Of a stretch of DNA of 64,000 nucleotides, positions 22,107-32,979 are shown one piece after another. Position 1 is the first letter of the stretch; every line of letters begins with the position of its first letter. Origin of the DNA: Hirsutella rhossiliensis (lineage: Eukaryota; Ascomycota; Sordariomycetes; Hypocreales; Ophiocordycipitaceae); NCBI RefSeq assembly GCF_020360975.1, contig NW_025408687.1, forward strand, positions 248,001 to 312,000, given 5' to 3'. The notes under the pieces are model-generated. The model did no database searches. It was not told the DNA's origin and saw only the letters and a list, made by a program, of their open reading frames with translations. The translations under genes and the position numbers were made by a program.

Positions 22107-24447
22107 ATGAACGACTTTGGCCAGTATGGCGGCTCCGACGAGGAGTTCGCCAACGTCCGCAAGTATCAGGCCGAAGTGGTGAGTCTGATTATCGTGTCCT
22201 GCCCTGCCCGTCTGTGTTCCAGAGCTGACGCGCCAAACCGCAGGAAGCCGACCCGGACAACTTTGAGAGCTGGGAGAACCTCCTCAAGGCCTGCGAGGCC
22301 CTCGAGGGCGGACTCAGCCGCAACTCGAGCCCCCAGGCTCTCGCTGTCTTCCGCGATTCCTACGATCGCTTCCTCACCAAATTCCCCCTCTTCTTTGGCT
22401 ACTGGAAAAAATATGCCGAGCTCGAGTTCAACATCGCTGGCACTGAGTCGGCTGAAATGGTGGGCACTCCAACGGCAATGGAGCGCATCAGAGCGCTAAA
22501 GATAAACCCCAAAGGTCTACGAGCGAGGCTGCTCCTGCGTTACCCATTCGGTCGACCTGTGGACCGAGTACTGTCGCTTCAAGATGGACACGACCCACGA
22601 CCCCAAAATCGTCCGAGGGTAAGTTGTTGGATGGTTTTTCCCTACCCGTAACACATAGCCACCACGGTAGCATCCCGCCGCGAGGCTCTCCAGTCATGGC
22701 GTCGTCGCCCATATCCGTGAACCTCACACGTCGGCCGCGGACGTGTGTGATGGTGAGATATGCCCTCGCTGGCCCTATTATGCCGGGATGCTCTCTCATG
22801 ATTGCGCACCAGGCTCTTTTGAAGCCGCGCGTGCTTTTCCACAGCTGCCCGTCGTCCTATCATCGCACGCTCCCCCCCGTCGAACACCTGGCGATCTCGG
22901 CTCTTGGTCTCTGCTTCCCCGGTCTCACGATCCCCTTTCTTGTACTGACCCTCTTTCCCCCATCCTCTCCCCGTTTGTCTTTTGGTTTTGGGCCAGTCGG
23001 TACTGACGCAGCCTCGCAGCCTATTTGAGCGCGCTGCCACTTTTGTCGGAATCGACTTCATGTCCCACCCTTTCTGGGACAAGTTCATCGAGTACGAGGA
23101 GCGCCGAGAGGCTCACGATCGCATCTTTGCGATCTTGATTCGCGTCATTAGCATCGCCTTGCACCAGTTCAATCGCTACTATGACCGGTTTCGCACCATG
23201 TCGCACACTCGCCCCCTCAGCGAGCTTGTCCCCGCAGACGTGCTGAGCCGTATCCAGGCCGAGGTGCAAGCTGAGTTGGAGGCGCAAGGTGGTGGCCAAC
23301 GACCCGAGCTGGAGATTGATCGTGAGATCCGGGCCAAAATCGACGCCCTCTACTATGAAACACACATGGGAACGCAGAATGAGACGTCGAAGCGCTGGAC
23401 CTTCGAGTCGGAGCTCGGGCGTCAATTCTTTCACGTGACAGAGCTGGACCACGCTCAGCTCAACAACTGGCGCAAGTACCTGGATTTTGAAGAGGCAGAG
23501 GCCGACTTTCACCGCGTCGTGGGCCTCTACGAGCGATGCCTGGTTGCCTGTGCCATGTACGACGAGTTCTGGTTCCGCTACGCCAGATGGATGTCTGCGC
23601 AGGCCGGCAAAGACGAAGAGACGCGCCACATTTACATTCGAGCGTCATTTTACGTGCCCCTTAGCCGCCCTGGCATTCGGATGCAGTGGGCGTACTTTGA
23701 GGAAAGCCACGGCCGGGCTGATGTGGCGCAAGACATTCACGAGGCCATTCTGATGAAGCTTCCTGACTGCATCGAGGTCATCATCTCTGGGGCCCATCTT
23801 CAGCGCCGCCAGAAGGGTCTCGAGGCCGCCGTCCAGGCTCTCAAGGATCAGATTGACGCTCCTACCGTCGACCTGTACACAAAGGCCGCGCTCGTGGCTG
23901 AGTGGGCCCTGCTGTTATGGAAGTTCAAGGGCTCTGCGGAGCAGGCTCGCGCCGTGTTTCTTAAGAATGCGCAGTGGTACGGGGACAGCCGCAACTTTTG
24001 GGAGAAGTGGTTTCAGTTTGAGCTGGAGCAGCCGACGCACTCGGACGAGGGGGCGGAAACTGCTCAGCGGGTGAAGTACGCATTTGACGAGTTCCGGAGC
24101 AAGAGCCGCCTGTCGCCTGCGGTAAAGAAGGAGTTGACGCAGGTCTACCTGGATTTCCTGGTTCGTCACGGCGGCAAGGACTCGATGAAGGAGTACATTG
24201 AGGTTGATCGAGATACGTTTGGGTAAGTTTACCGACAGCCGTGGCAAGTTGAGAGCTGACCGGGTTTCCAAGTCCGTCGTCGGTGACGGGCGCGTCGACG
24301 ATGCAGGCTGGCGCAAGGGAGAATGGGGCTGCAGGCCCAGAGCTCGACGAGGCTAGCAAGCGCAAGGCTGAATCCAGGATGTTCTTCTTCTACGAAGCGC
24401 ACATGGAGCCCAACGCGGCGATGCAGGGTCCCGCCGACTTCAACTAA
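22107..24447 (+). CDS. PRP39: U1 snRNP splicing factor Prp39
   Basis: Five exons: 22107..22178, 22244..22459, 22515..22618, 23020..24222 and 24273..24447, giving 589 residues. The protein is built from HAT (half-TPR) repeats, visible as recurring patterns such as DNFESWENLLKACEALEG, LFFGYWKKYAELEF, VDLWTEYCRFKMD, HPFWDKFIEYEER, LNNWRKYLDFEE and DEFWFRYARWM. A linker with VPADVLSRIQAEVQAELEA separates the N- and C-terminal HAT arrays, as in Prp39. The tail ends SRMFFFYEAHMEPN. Prp39 is a U1 snRNP component that helps hold U1 at the 5' splice site. Introns are 65, 55, 401 and 50 nt. The 401-nt third intron is unusually long for this window; the protein sequence is continuous across it, so no exon seems missing. 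Confidence 0.93.
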
Positions 24448-25932
24448 ACGACTCAAGAGGACGAGCCCTGGGTGGTGTGTGGAACAAGTGCAAATGGAGA
24501 GGAGCACCTGTTCTTGTACTATAGCCATTGGACCCGTAGCAAGACGGGACAAGGGCTGACGGTTGGATGTCTCGTGCGCGGATAAATGGCTACGGAAGTC
24601 GGAAGGAAATGTAAAAGTAGGTAATGGACGATGGCTGGAGAGGTTGGCTCCTGGACGAGGACGAGCGGACTGCAAGGTGTTTTCGACAGGAGGATAGGAT
24701 AGCCAGCCACACGAGTCCCTTTTGCAATGGCAATGAAGGTCACGAAGAGCGTATCAAGGATGAATCAGAAGCAACGGGCTGTATGCCATGTGGAATGGGA
24801 CAAGGTCGGACAGTAAGCTCGGAAACGGCATGTATCCGCAAGAAGTTTTGCGCGTGAGGCTCGGAGCGGAATTCCGAGGGTTACAGGATTCCAGACGGAG
24901 CGGTGCAGGGTTTCGCACCATGTCGGAGCAAGCTCGGAGCGGGGTCCGGGTACGGGTAGTAGTAATGCAGTGTCAGGTGTCTCGCTCTGAAAAGATGTCT
25001 GTCGCATAAAGAAAAGAATGCCTAATTAGAGAAGAATAAGGATTTGATTGAGGTGGGGAAAATGGGGGGAAAGCTGCAAAGACCGATTGTCAGCGCGAGA
25101 CACCGTTTTCGAATTTCGCAGTAACTTAATAATAGCCGAGGTTCCAGGCGAGGTACCTTGAGAGCGGAACACCCTTCTAGCTTCTAGACGCATGCACCCG
25201 AGCTATGTAGTGCAATATGCAGGCAATTCACACTTGCATGCGAATCGCATCTAGAGGATTTTAACCTATTTCTCCCCCGGGCGAGCAACAAAACGGTCGT
25301 AAAAAGTGTAATAAAGCCTCTCTCTCTCTCTAAGGAGGTACCTAGTAATTATACAGTACCTGCTGTAGGTAAGCATTAAGGTACCAGGTCCGTATCCGAC
25401 GTGGGTCCTGGCGGTCCCGAGCCCACCAGGGCAGACGGCCGGCAGCCAGTCACAGAAATCCAATTTCGACGAGATGCCAAATCCGATGGAGACGCCGTCG
25501 CCGTTTGCCCTCGCCCTCGTGCACTGCTATAGCTTAATGCATGCCTAGGGTGCTTCGCCTCCTTGTAGCAGTCGTCGCCGCAGACAAGTAGCAAGTAGGG
25601 CAGGCAGGTCCGGACAAGGGCCCAGCCAGACGGATATACCAGACGAATATATTACGTTGGGGTGCCCTCTTTTTCCCAACTCCCCTTCTTCCCTTTGGAC
25701 TTGCGACTCTCTTCCACCTTCATCCACCCATCGTTATCCAGCGTCTGTCTCGCCCTTGCGTAACGAAGGGGGAAAGTCGTCGCTACTCGTCGTCCACACG
25801 GTACATCTCGCCCTCGAGCTCCCAGCCAACTTGACCTCTTCTCCTTCTCCCCTCCTGCTCGGCTATCCCGCCTTCAACGGTTGACTCACAAAGCTAACTG
25901 CACCCTCTCCAGCTCCTTCTTTTCCTCTCCAG
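24448..25932. other. Intergenic region before CCP1
   Basis: 1.5 kb with no supported gene. The last 250 bp are pyrimidine-rich. GCTAACTGCACCCTCTCCAG (25894-25913) resembles a branch site and 3' splice site, so a 5' UTR intron is possible. TGACTCA (an AP-1/Gcn4-type site) lies at 25882-25888. Confidence 0.5.
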
Positions 25933-27146
25933 ATGGCTTCTGCAACCCGCCACTTCGCCCGCGCGGCGGCCCGCGCCTCGGCCCGCAGCAGCGCCTTCGC
26001 CGTCGCCCCTCGCCAGGCTTTCCGCCACCAGGGCCGCCGCTGGTACTCGTCCGAGCCGTCCCATAAGCAGCAGCAGCCGTCGTCATCGTCGTCGTCGTCG
26101 GCGCCCTGGCTGTACCTGACCGCAGCCGCCGCCGCCGGAGGCCTCGGCTACTGGTTCTACACCAGCGACGGCGCGCCCTCGGCGGCCTCGACAAAGCTGG
26201 TCAACCCCACGCGGGCCGACTACCAAAAGATCTACAACGAGATTGCCAGCCGCCTCGAGGATAAGGACGACTACGACGACGGCAGCTTCGGGCCCGTCCT
26301 GCTGCGTCTCGCCTGGCACGCCAGCGGCACCTTTGACAAGGCCACCGGCACGGGCGGCAGCAACGGCGCCACCATGCGCTTTGCTCCCGAGTCTGACCAC
26401 GGCGCCAATGCCGGTCTCATTGCCGCCCGGGACTTTCTCCAGCCCGTCAAGGGTGAGTCCTCTATACCCCTTGGCTTCCTCCTCCACTTCTTTCGTCGTT
26501 TTGCCGGCCGTTGATTCGGGAAGCTGACTGTTTATCCCTGACAGCCAAGTTCCCCTGGATCACATACTCGGATCTCTGGATCCTCGGCGGCGTCTGCGCC
26601 ATTCAGGAGATGCAGGGCCCCATCGTCCCCTACCGTCCCGGCCGCAGCGATAGAGACGTGTCGGCCTGCACTCCCGACGGCCGCCTGCCTGACGCCACAA
26701 AGGGTGCCGACCACCTCCGCAACATCTTCAACCGCATGGGCTTCAACGACCAGGAGATTGTCGCCCTGTCCGGCGCCCACGCCCTGGGCCGCTGCCACAC
26801 GGACCGATCTGGCTTCGACGGTCCCTGGACCTTTTCCCCGACCATCCTGACCAACGACTATTACCGCCTGCTCGTGGAAGAGAAGTGGCAGTGGAAGAAG
26901 TGGAACGGCCCCAAGCAGTACGAGGACAAGACTACCAAGACGCTCATGATGCTGCCGACCGACATGGTGCTGGTCCAGGACAAGAAATTCAAGCCCTTTA
27001 CGGAAAAGTACGCCAAGGACAACGACGCCTTCTTCAAGGACTTTTCGACCGTCGTCACCAAGCTGTTTGAGCTCGGAGTCCCCTTTGCCGAGGGCACCGA
27101 GAACCAGCGATGGACCATGAAGCCCACCTGGGACGAGTCGAACTAA
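25933..27146 (+). CDS. CCP1: Mitochondrial cytochrome c peroxidase
   Basis: Exons 25933..26452 and 26545..27146 join across a 92-nt intron and give 373 residues. A basic, Ala/Arg-rich mitochondrial presequence is followed by a Gln/Ser run and a hydrophobic segment ([20 protein letters not shown], about residues 57-76), the two-part targeting signal of a protein released into the intermembrane space. The class I peroxidase domain keeps the distal Arg125-Trp128-His129 (LRLAWHASG), proximal His252 ([10 protein letters not shown]) and Trp268 in FDGPW, 16 residues after the proximal His as in yeast (His175, Trp191), the radical site for electron transfer from cytochrome c. [12 protein letters not shown] also fits. 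The enzyme reduces H2O2 using ferrocytochrome c. The Ser run (about 50-56) is encoded by a CAG/TCG trinucleotide repeat. Confidence 0.97.
26068..26102 (+). repeat. CAG/TCG trinucleotide run inside CCP1 presequence
   Basis: Consecutive CAG then TCG/TCA codons encode Gln3 and a run of Ser between the presequence and the sorting helix. Copy number may vary between strains without disturbing the enzyme. Confidence 0.7.
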
Positions 27147-28079
27147 ATTCGGCGATTGACTGTCTGATCGAAGAGCGAGCGGCGAGGAGAGCCCGCGATT
27201 ACACGTGTCCGGGCGGGCAAGGCGAGCAATGTAGACTTGGACCGATTTGCTAGATTTTGACTCCCTCCCACCGCGAGGGTGTACTTGGTGGTTTTCTGCG
27301 CAACTAGAGTTGGGGAGCAAGAGGACGTGACGCGAGACGTCTGGTGGATTGCGCCTGGCGTGACCGGCGTGGGCTCCTTGAAAGGCCCCTTTGTACTGTA
27401 CAAAAGACGATTGATCTTGCCTCCAAGGAATCTGCACGCTTGATGTTTGCTGTGGTGGGACGTGTAGCCGGCCAGGATGGCGTCAACGTTTTCGGACCCC
27501 AGCTGGCATGGTTCAACGGCGCGCGGCTACCCTGTACTCCGTGGTGCACGCACTATTGCCCGCAAAACCACTGTGCGTGCTCCGTGGTGGCCTTTCGCAC
27601 CTGTTCCTTTAACCGCGTCTGGGTGGAGGCGCGGGTCCCGGCTACCGGGATCGAGCACGGCCCCGGCTTCAGAGCCGCTCTTGGCGCCCCGTCACGACAT
27701 GTCGACTCGGTCTTGTTCAGACGTTCGTCCAGATAGCGCCGAGCTCGCGTCCGATGTGTGCATCCGCAGGCGCGCATCGGTAGAGTCATGGCATTTACTG
27801 GCACCCGAGTCAGCCTAACTGAGTCGCCGCTGGAGCTGGAGTCCCAATCCGGGGAGTGAGAAGGGGGAGAAGGCGTTGGAAGATGTTGATGAATATGAAC
27901 TAGCAATCGCGATAATGCGTCATGTACTACTACTGTACGAGCATGGGGAGTCAGGACAGATTACCGCAGGTAATTCATGATTTACAGCTCGATTTGTCAG
28001 ATGCTGACTAGGGGACAGAGGGTGATGCATCAAACGATGCGGGTATCTGTCGCCAGGCAATGACTGGTATGCTTCAAGG

Positions 28080-28115
28080 CATAAGCACAGCCATAAGCAC
28101 AGCCATAAGCACAGC
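28080..28115 (+). repeat. Three tandem copies of a 12-nt unit
   Basis: CATAAGCACAGC repeated three times without mismatch, about 60 bp from the putative UPR element. Confidence 0.9.
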
Positions 28116-28176
28116 CCTCGGTTGATATTACTCGTACTGTACCCGTACCTGAACGAAGGGCTTTGCTGGGTAAGTT

Positions 28177-28187
28177 GACAGCGTGTC
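28177..28187 (+). promoter_or_regulatory. Putative unfolded-protein-response element of PDI gene
   Basis: GACAGCGTGTC matches, over 11 bp, the core of the yeast KAR2 UPRE (CAGCGTG with the flanking semi-palindrome). It sits 675 bp before the PDI start. PDI is a classic Hac1/HacA target. It matches the Aspergillus HacA consensus less well than the yeast one, and the distance is large unless the 5' UTR is long. Confidence 0.4.
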
Positions 28188-28861
28188 CCCTCGGATGAGG
28201 TGATGGTGCTAGCGGATAGTAGCTGCTTGTCTTACCACCCTCTGAGCACCTCGGGGTTCACCCTCCGTCAGGCCAGACCACGGTACCTGGGTAGGTAGGT
28301 ACTCCGTACCCTTAGTAGTTGTAGACAGAGTTGCACCTAGAAGCCCACTGCTCAACGCCTCCCCCCTTTTATTCCCAGACATGGCGAGAGTACGGATACC
28401 AAGCACGATAAGTAGGTGGAGGGAGCAAGAATCCAGAAGGAGGCGCTGCAGGTAAGAGCGCTAGACCTAGGCGGCGCTAATGCCCACCTCTTGGCTGGCG
28501 CTCGTGGCAGCCAGGCGGGCTGGGAGGCGGGGAATCAGCGGCGGTGGATCAGGCGCACATCGGGGGGTATAGCATTGGACCCTGTCTCGAGCCGTACTGC
28601 TAGCAGTACCTGCCGCGGTACCTGCCACAGTACCTGAGGAAAAAAAAATAGGGACACTTGTCCAATTGAGGCGCCACCCAAAGCAACAAGGTACAAAACT
28701 CCCCTATCCCGTCTCTTCCCTCCGTCACAGCTTTCCTCCTCCCGCCAATCCACCCTCTGCTCGGTTGCTGGGCTCGTTCATCAGGCTTCTTCTTATCCAA
28801 CCAATCCCCCCCCAAGCCCAACGATTGATTCCTCAGCGAGCGACCAAAGCCACCGCTCGCC

Positions 28862-30516
28862 ATGTATCAGAAGCGCGTTGCCCTGGGTCTCGCGGCCGCC
28901 CTCGCCGGCATCGCCACGGCCGAGTCGTCAAACGTCACCCAGCTGACGGGCAAGACGTTTGATGACTTCTTCTCCGCCAGCGATGTCAAGCTTGTCTTGG
29001 CCGAGTGTGGGTTGCCCATGTCTTCCACAGACAATCCGCTTGCTGACACTCTCCCTGCCCTTTAGTCTACGCTCCCTGGTGCGGACACTGCAAGGCCCTT
29101 GCCCCCGAATACGAGATTGCTGCCAACGACCTCATCGAAAAGGGCATTAAGCTGGTCAAGGTCGACTGCACCGAGGAGGCCGATCTGTGCCAAAAGTATG
29201 ACGTTGAGGGCTATCCCACCCTCAAGGTCTTCCAGGGCCTCGACAATGTCCAGCCATACGAGGGCCAGCGCAAGGCTGATTCGTGAGTCTCACCACCCTG
29301 ACCAAACCCACACAAGGCATGCCGCCGCCGCTAACTACTACTCCGCAGCATAAAATCCTACATGATCAAGCAGGCCCTGCCTCCCGTCTCCATCTTGACC
29401 AAGGAAACCCACGAAGATTTCAAGAAGGGCGACGATGTCGTCTTGGTCGGCTACTTCGCAGCCGATGACAAGACGTCCAACGAGACCTTCACCTCTGTCG
29501 CCTCGTCGCTCCGCAATGTGTATATGTTCGGCGCCACAAACGACGCGGCGGTTGCCGAGGCCGAAGGCGTCAAGTTCCCCTCCATTGTCCTCTATAAGAC
29601 CTTTGACGAGGGTAAGAACAAATTTGAGAAAAAGTTTGACGTCGACGCCATCACCTCTTTCGCCAAGACGGCCGCCACTCCCCTGGTTGGTGAGGTCGGC
29701 CCCGAGACCTACTCTGACTACATGTCTGCCGGCGTTCCCCTGGCCTATATCTTCGCCGAGACCGAGGAGGAGCGTGACAGCCTTGGTCAAGCCTTCAAGC
29801 CCATTGCTAAGAAGCACAAGGGCAAGATCAACTTCGCCACCATTGACGCCAAGCAATTTGGTGCTCACGCCGGCAACCTAAACCTCAAGACGGACAAGTT
29901 CCCTTGCTTCGCCATCCAAGACATTACCAACAACAAGAAGTACCCCTTTGACCAGGAGAAGGAGCTTAGTCACGACAACGTTGCTAAGTTTGTCGAGGAG
30001 TACGTCGCCGGCAAGATTGAGCCCAGCATCAAGTCGGAACCCATACCCACCAAGCAAGAAGGCGACGTTGTCGTCGTCGTCGCCCATAACTACGAAAAGG
30101 TGGTTCTCGACGAGGACAAGGACGTCTTGATCGAGTACTACGCTCCGTGGTGCGGCCACTGCAAGGCTCTGGCCCCCAAGTACGAGCAGCTCGCCTCCCA
30201 CTACGCCTCAAGCGAGTTCAAGGACAAGGTTGTTATTGCCAAGGTCGACGCCACCGCCAACGACGTCCCCGACGACATTTCTGGCTTCCCTACCATCAAG
30301 CTTTTCCCGGCTGGCGGCAAGACGGATCCTGTTACCTACAGTGGCTCCCGAACCATCGAGGATCTCGCCGAGTTCATCAAGGAGAACGGCAAGTACAAGG
30401 CTGGCATCACCATCAAGGAGGAGAGCACCGAGGAGGCTGCTCCTGCCGCTACCCCGAAGGACAAGGAAGAGAAGAAGGACAAGGAGGAGACGGAGGAAGA
30501 CCACGACGAGCTGTAA
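28862..30516 (+). CDS. pdi1: Protein disulfide-isomerase
   Basis: Exons 28862..29006, 29066..29282 and 29349..30516 give 509 residues. The signal peptide is [20 protein letters not shown]. Two thioredoxin-like catalytic domains flank two non-catalytic ones (a-b-b'-a'). The active sites are APWCGHC at Cys54/Cys57 and APWCGHC at Cys389/Cys392. The protein ends in an acidic Lys/Glu tail and the ER-retention signal HDEL. It forms and reshuffles disulfides of secretory proteins in the ER lumen. Length and domain order match fungal Pdi1/PdiA. Introns are 59 and 66 nt. A UPR-type element lies upstream (28177). The call is about as certain as sequence allows. Confidence 0.98.
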
Positions 30517-30910
30517 ACTGGACCAAGGGTGTATGGGATCAAGGCCATAATAAAGGCCATGCTGTGATGATTTGGCAGCCGTGGAAATGCGGCTCATTTG
30601 ACTATCTGAGGTTTCATAGTTTCCGCGAGAGCATGGAATTTCTTTGACGATCAGCCTCGGTGCCTATGCTGCGGGTTAAAAGAGCCAGCCGTGACGATGA
30701 CGTCGAGTTATATAGTTCATTTTACACCTCGCGATGCCATTGGAGCAAGACTCCCCCTTCCCCGCCGATGTGTTGTTACAGGTATAGCAAAACTAGTGGC
30801 ATGCGTGATCACCACTCCGTCCTGAGCCGCAGAATCGCCTGCGACAGCTGGCATGGTTTTTGTTGGCCAGCTGCATCACCCGACCCTTCAAACCACACTC
30901 TCAATGTCCC
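30517..30910. other. Convergent 3' intergenic region
   Basis: 394 bp between the PDI stop and the stop of the small mitochondrial protein gene. Holds an AATAAA-like word (CATAATAAAGG at about 30545), a possible polyadenylation signal for PDI. No gene is supported. Confidence 0.5.
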
Positions 30911-31479
30911 TCACTTCTTGCCCTGGGTCTTGTCCTCGAGTGTCTTGACGTAGTTGGCCAAGCGGGTGACGGAAGCTTGCAGAGTCTGTGGCGGCTGTCA
31001 GCTCAGAGACGACGACGCATTCCGAGGCCTCAGCCCTGTCTCTCGCAAAGGGGAGAAGGCATACGTATATATCCTCGGTGAGAAGGTCGTTGGAGGCCTT
31101 GTATTCTTGGAGGAGATAGCTGTAGACGGCGCCGCCGGAGAGGACGCAGCCGAAGAGGAAGCCGAAGAGCCTAGGCATCACCGACGGGGCCGCATCGTGT
31201 CAGCGGATGATATCCCGTCTGCGCCTTTTCCGTGCCCTCTCTCCCTGCCAATCCCAGCAGCACACGGCACACGGGACACACAGGGACCAAAACGGACGAT
31301 GACGAGACTCACCCTCCTCGGAAAGCGCCCATGGGCTTGCGACGCGGCAGGGGGGCGGCGGCGGCGGCGGCGGCGGCGTCGGGCATGCGCCGCGGCATCG
31401 AGGTGTGGAAGGGGCGAGGCGCGGCTAGGAGGGTGCGGCTGCCGGCGGCTCGGAGGAGGAATCTCGCGGCGCCGGGCAT
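30911..31479 (-). CDS. Small conserved mitochondrial membrane protein, unknown function
   Basis: Three exons on the minus strand: 31313..31479, 31065..31170 and 30911..30985, giving 115 residues. The chosen start gives MPGAARFLLRAAGSRTLLAA followed by PRPFHTSMPRR, an Arg-rich amphipathic presequence with a processing-site look. An in-frame upstream ATG at 31542 would add 21 residues that resemble no presequence. An Ala run (about 36-43, a GCG/GCC repeat at 31352-31378) is followed by RRKPMGAFRGG, one membrane helix (LFGFLFGCVLSGGAVYSYLL), then a short coiled-coil-like tail with LLTEDIYTLQASVTRLANYV ending QGKK. I remember similar presequence-helix-coiled-coil proteins annotated as hypothetical in other filamentous fungi but cannot name the family. 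An inner-membrane location is inferred. Confidence 0.78.
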
Positions 31480-32104
31480 GGTGGATATTGTTGTTGTTGG
31501 TGGTGGCGAGGTTGCGTGTGGCCGAGGTTTGGGGAGGGACAAGAAGGTTGGAAGTCGGGCTGTCTGTACCTGGGCGCCGTGGGCTGGAGCTACGTGTGGC
31601 TAGAGGGAGCTAGCGTATTGAGCTGTGGCAGTTGCGGATTTTTCCGGGACCCGGCCGGGGGTGCTTGCATTACTGAGCCTAAGGACTTATTAGCCAGTGT
31701 TGGAGAGGACATGTGAGGTGCGCCTGCCTGGGAGGAGCTATATACCGTAATGTCTGTTGATGCTTGAACGGCTGGCGGCTGACCTTGTCGACTTGATGCT
31801 TTGATGACTGAAGAAACGGCATTAGCATTTTGCCAGTAGTTCCGGATAGACGATCTGGAGCTACCTGCTCCGCTCCATTGAATTCAAGGACTGAGTGAGC
31901 CGAGAGAATGATCTACCAGCAGTTAGTAAGCCGAGCCACAAACCCTTCGGGTGCAAGCATGGGTCTTTAATTATCCGGTAACGGCAATCGAGTATCCTCT
32001 AGCATTCTACCCCACGGGTGGAGCTATCACAGACCCGTCACCGCCTATGCCTGCCCCGCGGTCGCGCGCTCTCTAGCTCTCAAACCACTCGCAAAGTCTA
32101 GACG
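31480..32104. other. Divergent promoter region, mitochondrial protein / VPS71
   Basis: 625 bp between divergent start codons. Nothing beyond promoter-like sequence is visible. An alternative start for the mitochondrial gene lies at 31542. Confidence 0.5.
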
Positions 32105-32979
32105 ATGAACAGTTTTGGCGTCATCGAGCTCGCCGGCGGCAAGACGACGGCCGCGCCGGGCTGGGCCTACGTTCCAGACACGGGTCCAAATCCCGGCTCG
32201 GCCGGCATTCAGCCTGCGAACCGCAAACGAGCCCGCAACGCCCCCGGGGTTGGCCTCAGTCTCGGAGACCTCTCTGCGCGGCAGGAGGCCAAGGCGCGTA
32301 AGGAAGTCGAGGCGCTGGACCGAGATGGCGGCAGGGATAGCTCGATTCCGCTGTCTGTCAAGAGCGGAAGAGGTACGTGGGATATGTCGGGTGAACTCGA
32401 GGCAATCGGACACTGACGGGAGAAGCCCATGTCAAGTACACGCCCAACGTGCGCAAGATCATGCAGTCGCAAAAGACGTTTGCGAACCACCTCGACGACT
32501 TCCTCGCCATGCAAGCGCTTGCAGACGCCGCCTCAAACGCTCACAGCGGCAACACCAGACCGGGCGGCTCTGGGCCGAGCAGTAACAAGCGCCCGGCGCC
32601 GGGCAAGAAGGAGGCGCCCGCCAAACAGCCACCCAAGGCCGAAGACACGCCCATGGTTGACGCCGAGTCCGCCGCCCCCATCCTCCTGCCGCCGTGCCGA
32701 CCCGCGCCGGCCGCTCACCCCGAAGACAGCAACCCGTTGCTCGTGTCGCGCGTGCCCGAGATACCTTCGGACGAGGAGCTACGGAAACTGCTGGCTCATC
32801 CGCCGCTAACCTATCTGGAGGCCCGAGGGACGTGGGACGACTTTTATCCAACAAGAGCCTTTTGCGAGGTGTGCGGTTATTGGGGGCGAGTGCGGTGCAT
32901 GAAGTGTGGGACGAGGGTCTGCGCGTTGGACTGTCTGGAAACGCACAGGGCGGAGTGCGTCACGAGGTACGGCCTATGA
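32105..32979 (+). CDS. VPS71: SWR1 complex subunit Vps71 (HIT zinc finger, ZNHIT1)
   Basis: Exons 32105..32372 and 32426..32979 join across a 53-nt intron (GTACGT...CTGACGG...AAG) and give 273 residues. The N-terminus (MNSFGVIELAGGKTTAAPGW) and the VKYTPNVRKIMQSQKTFANHLDDFLA block match fungal Vps71. A Pro/Ala-rich middle follows. The C-terminus is a treble-clef HIT zinc finger starting at Cys236: CEVCGYWGRVRCMKCGTRVC, then two further Cys and one His. Vps71/Swc6 belongs to the SWR1 remodeller, which exchanges H2A for H2A.Z in nucleosomes. VxxTP-TFxNHLDDF is the segment that binds Arp6/Swr1 in known complexes. All expected zinc ligands are present. Confidence 0.92.

Larger units (their letters stand above)
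27147..28861. other. Intergenic region before the PDI gene
   Basis: 1.7 kb with no supported gene. It holds a 12-nt triplicate (28080-28115), a yeast-type UPR element (28177-28187), GGTACC/GGTAGG words near 28286-28310 and the PDI leader. Confidence 0.5.
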
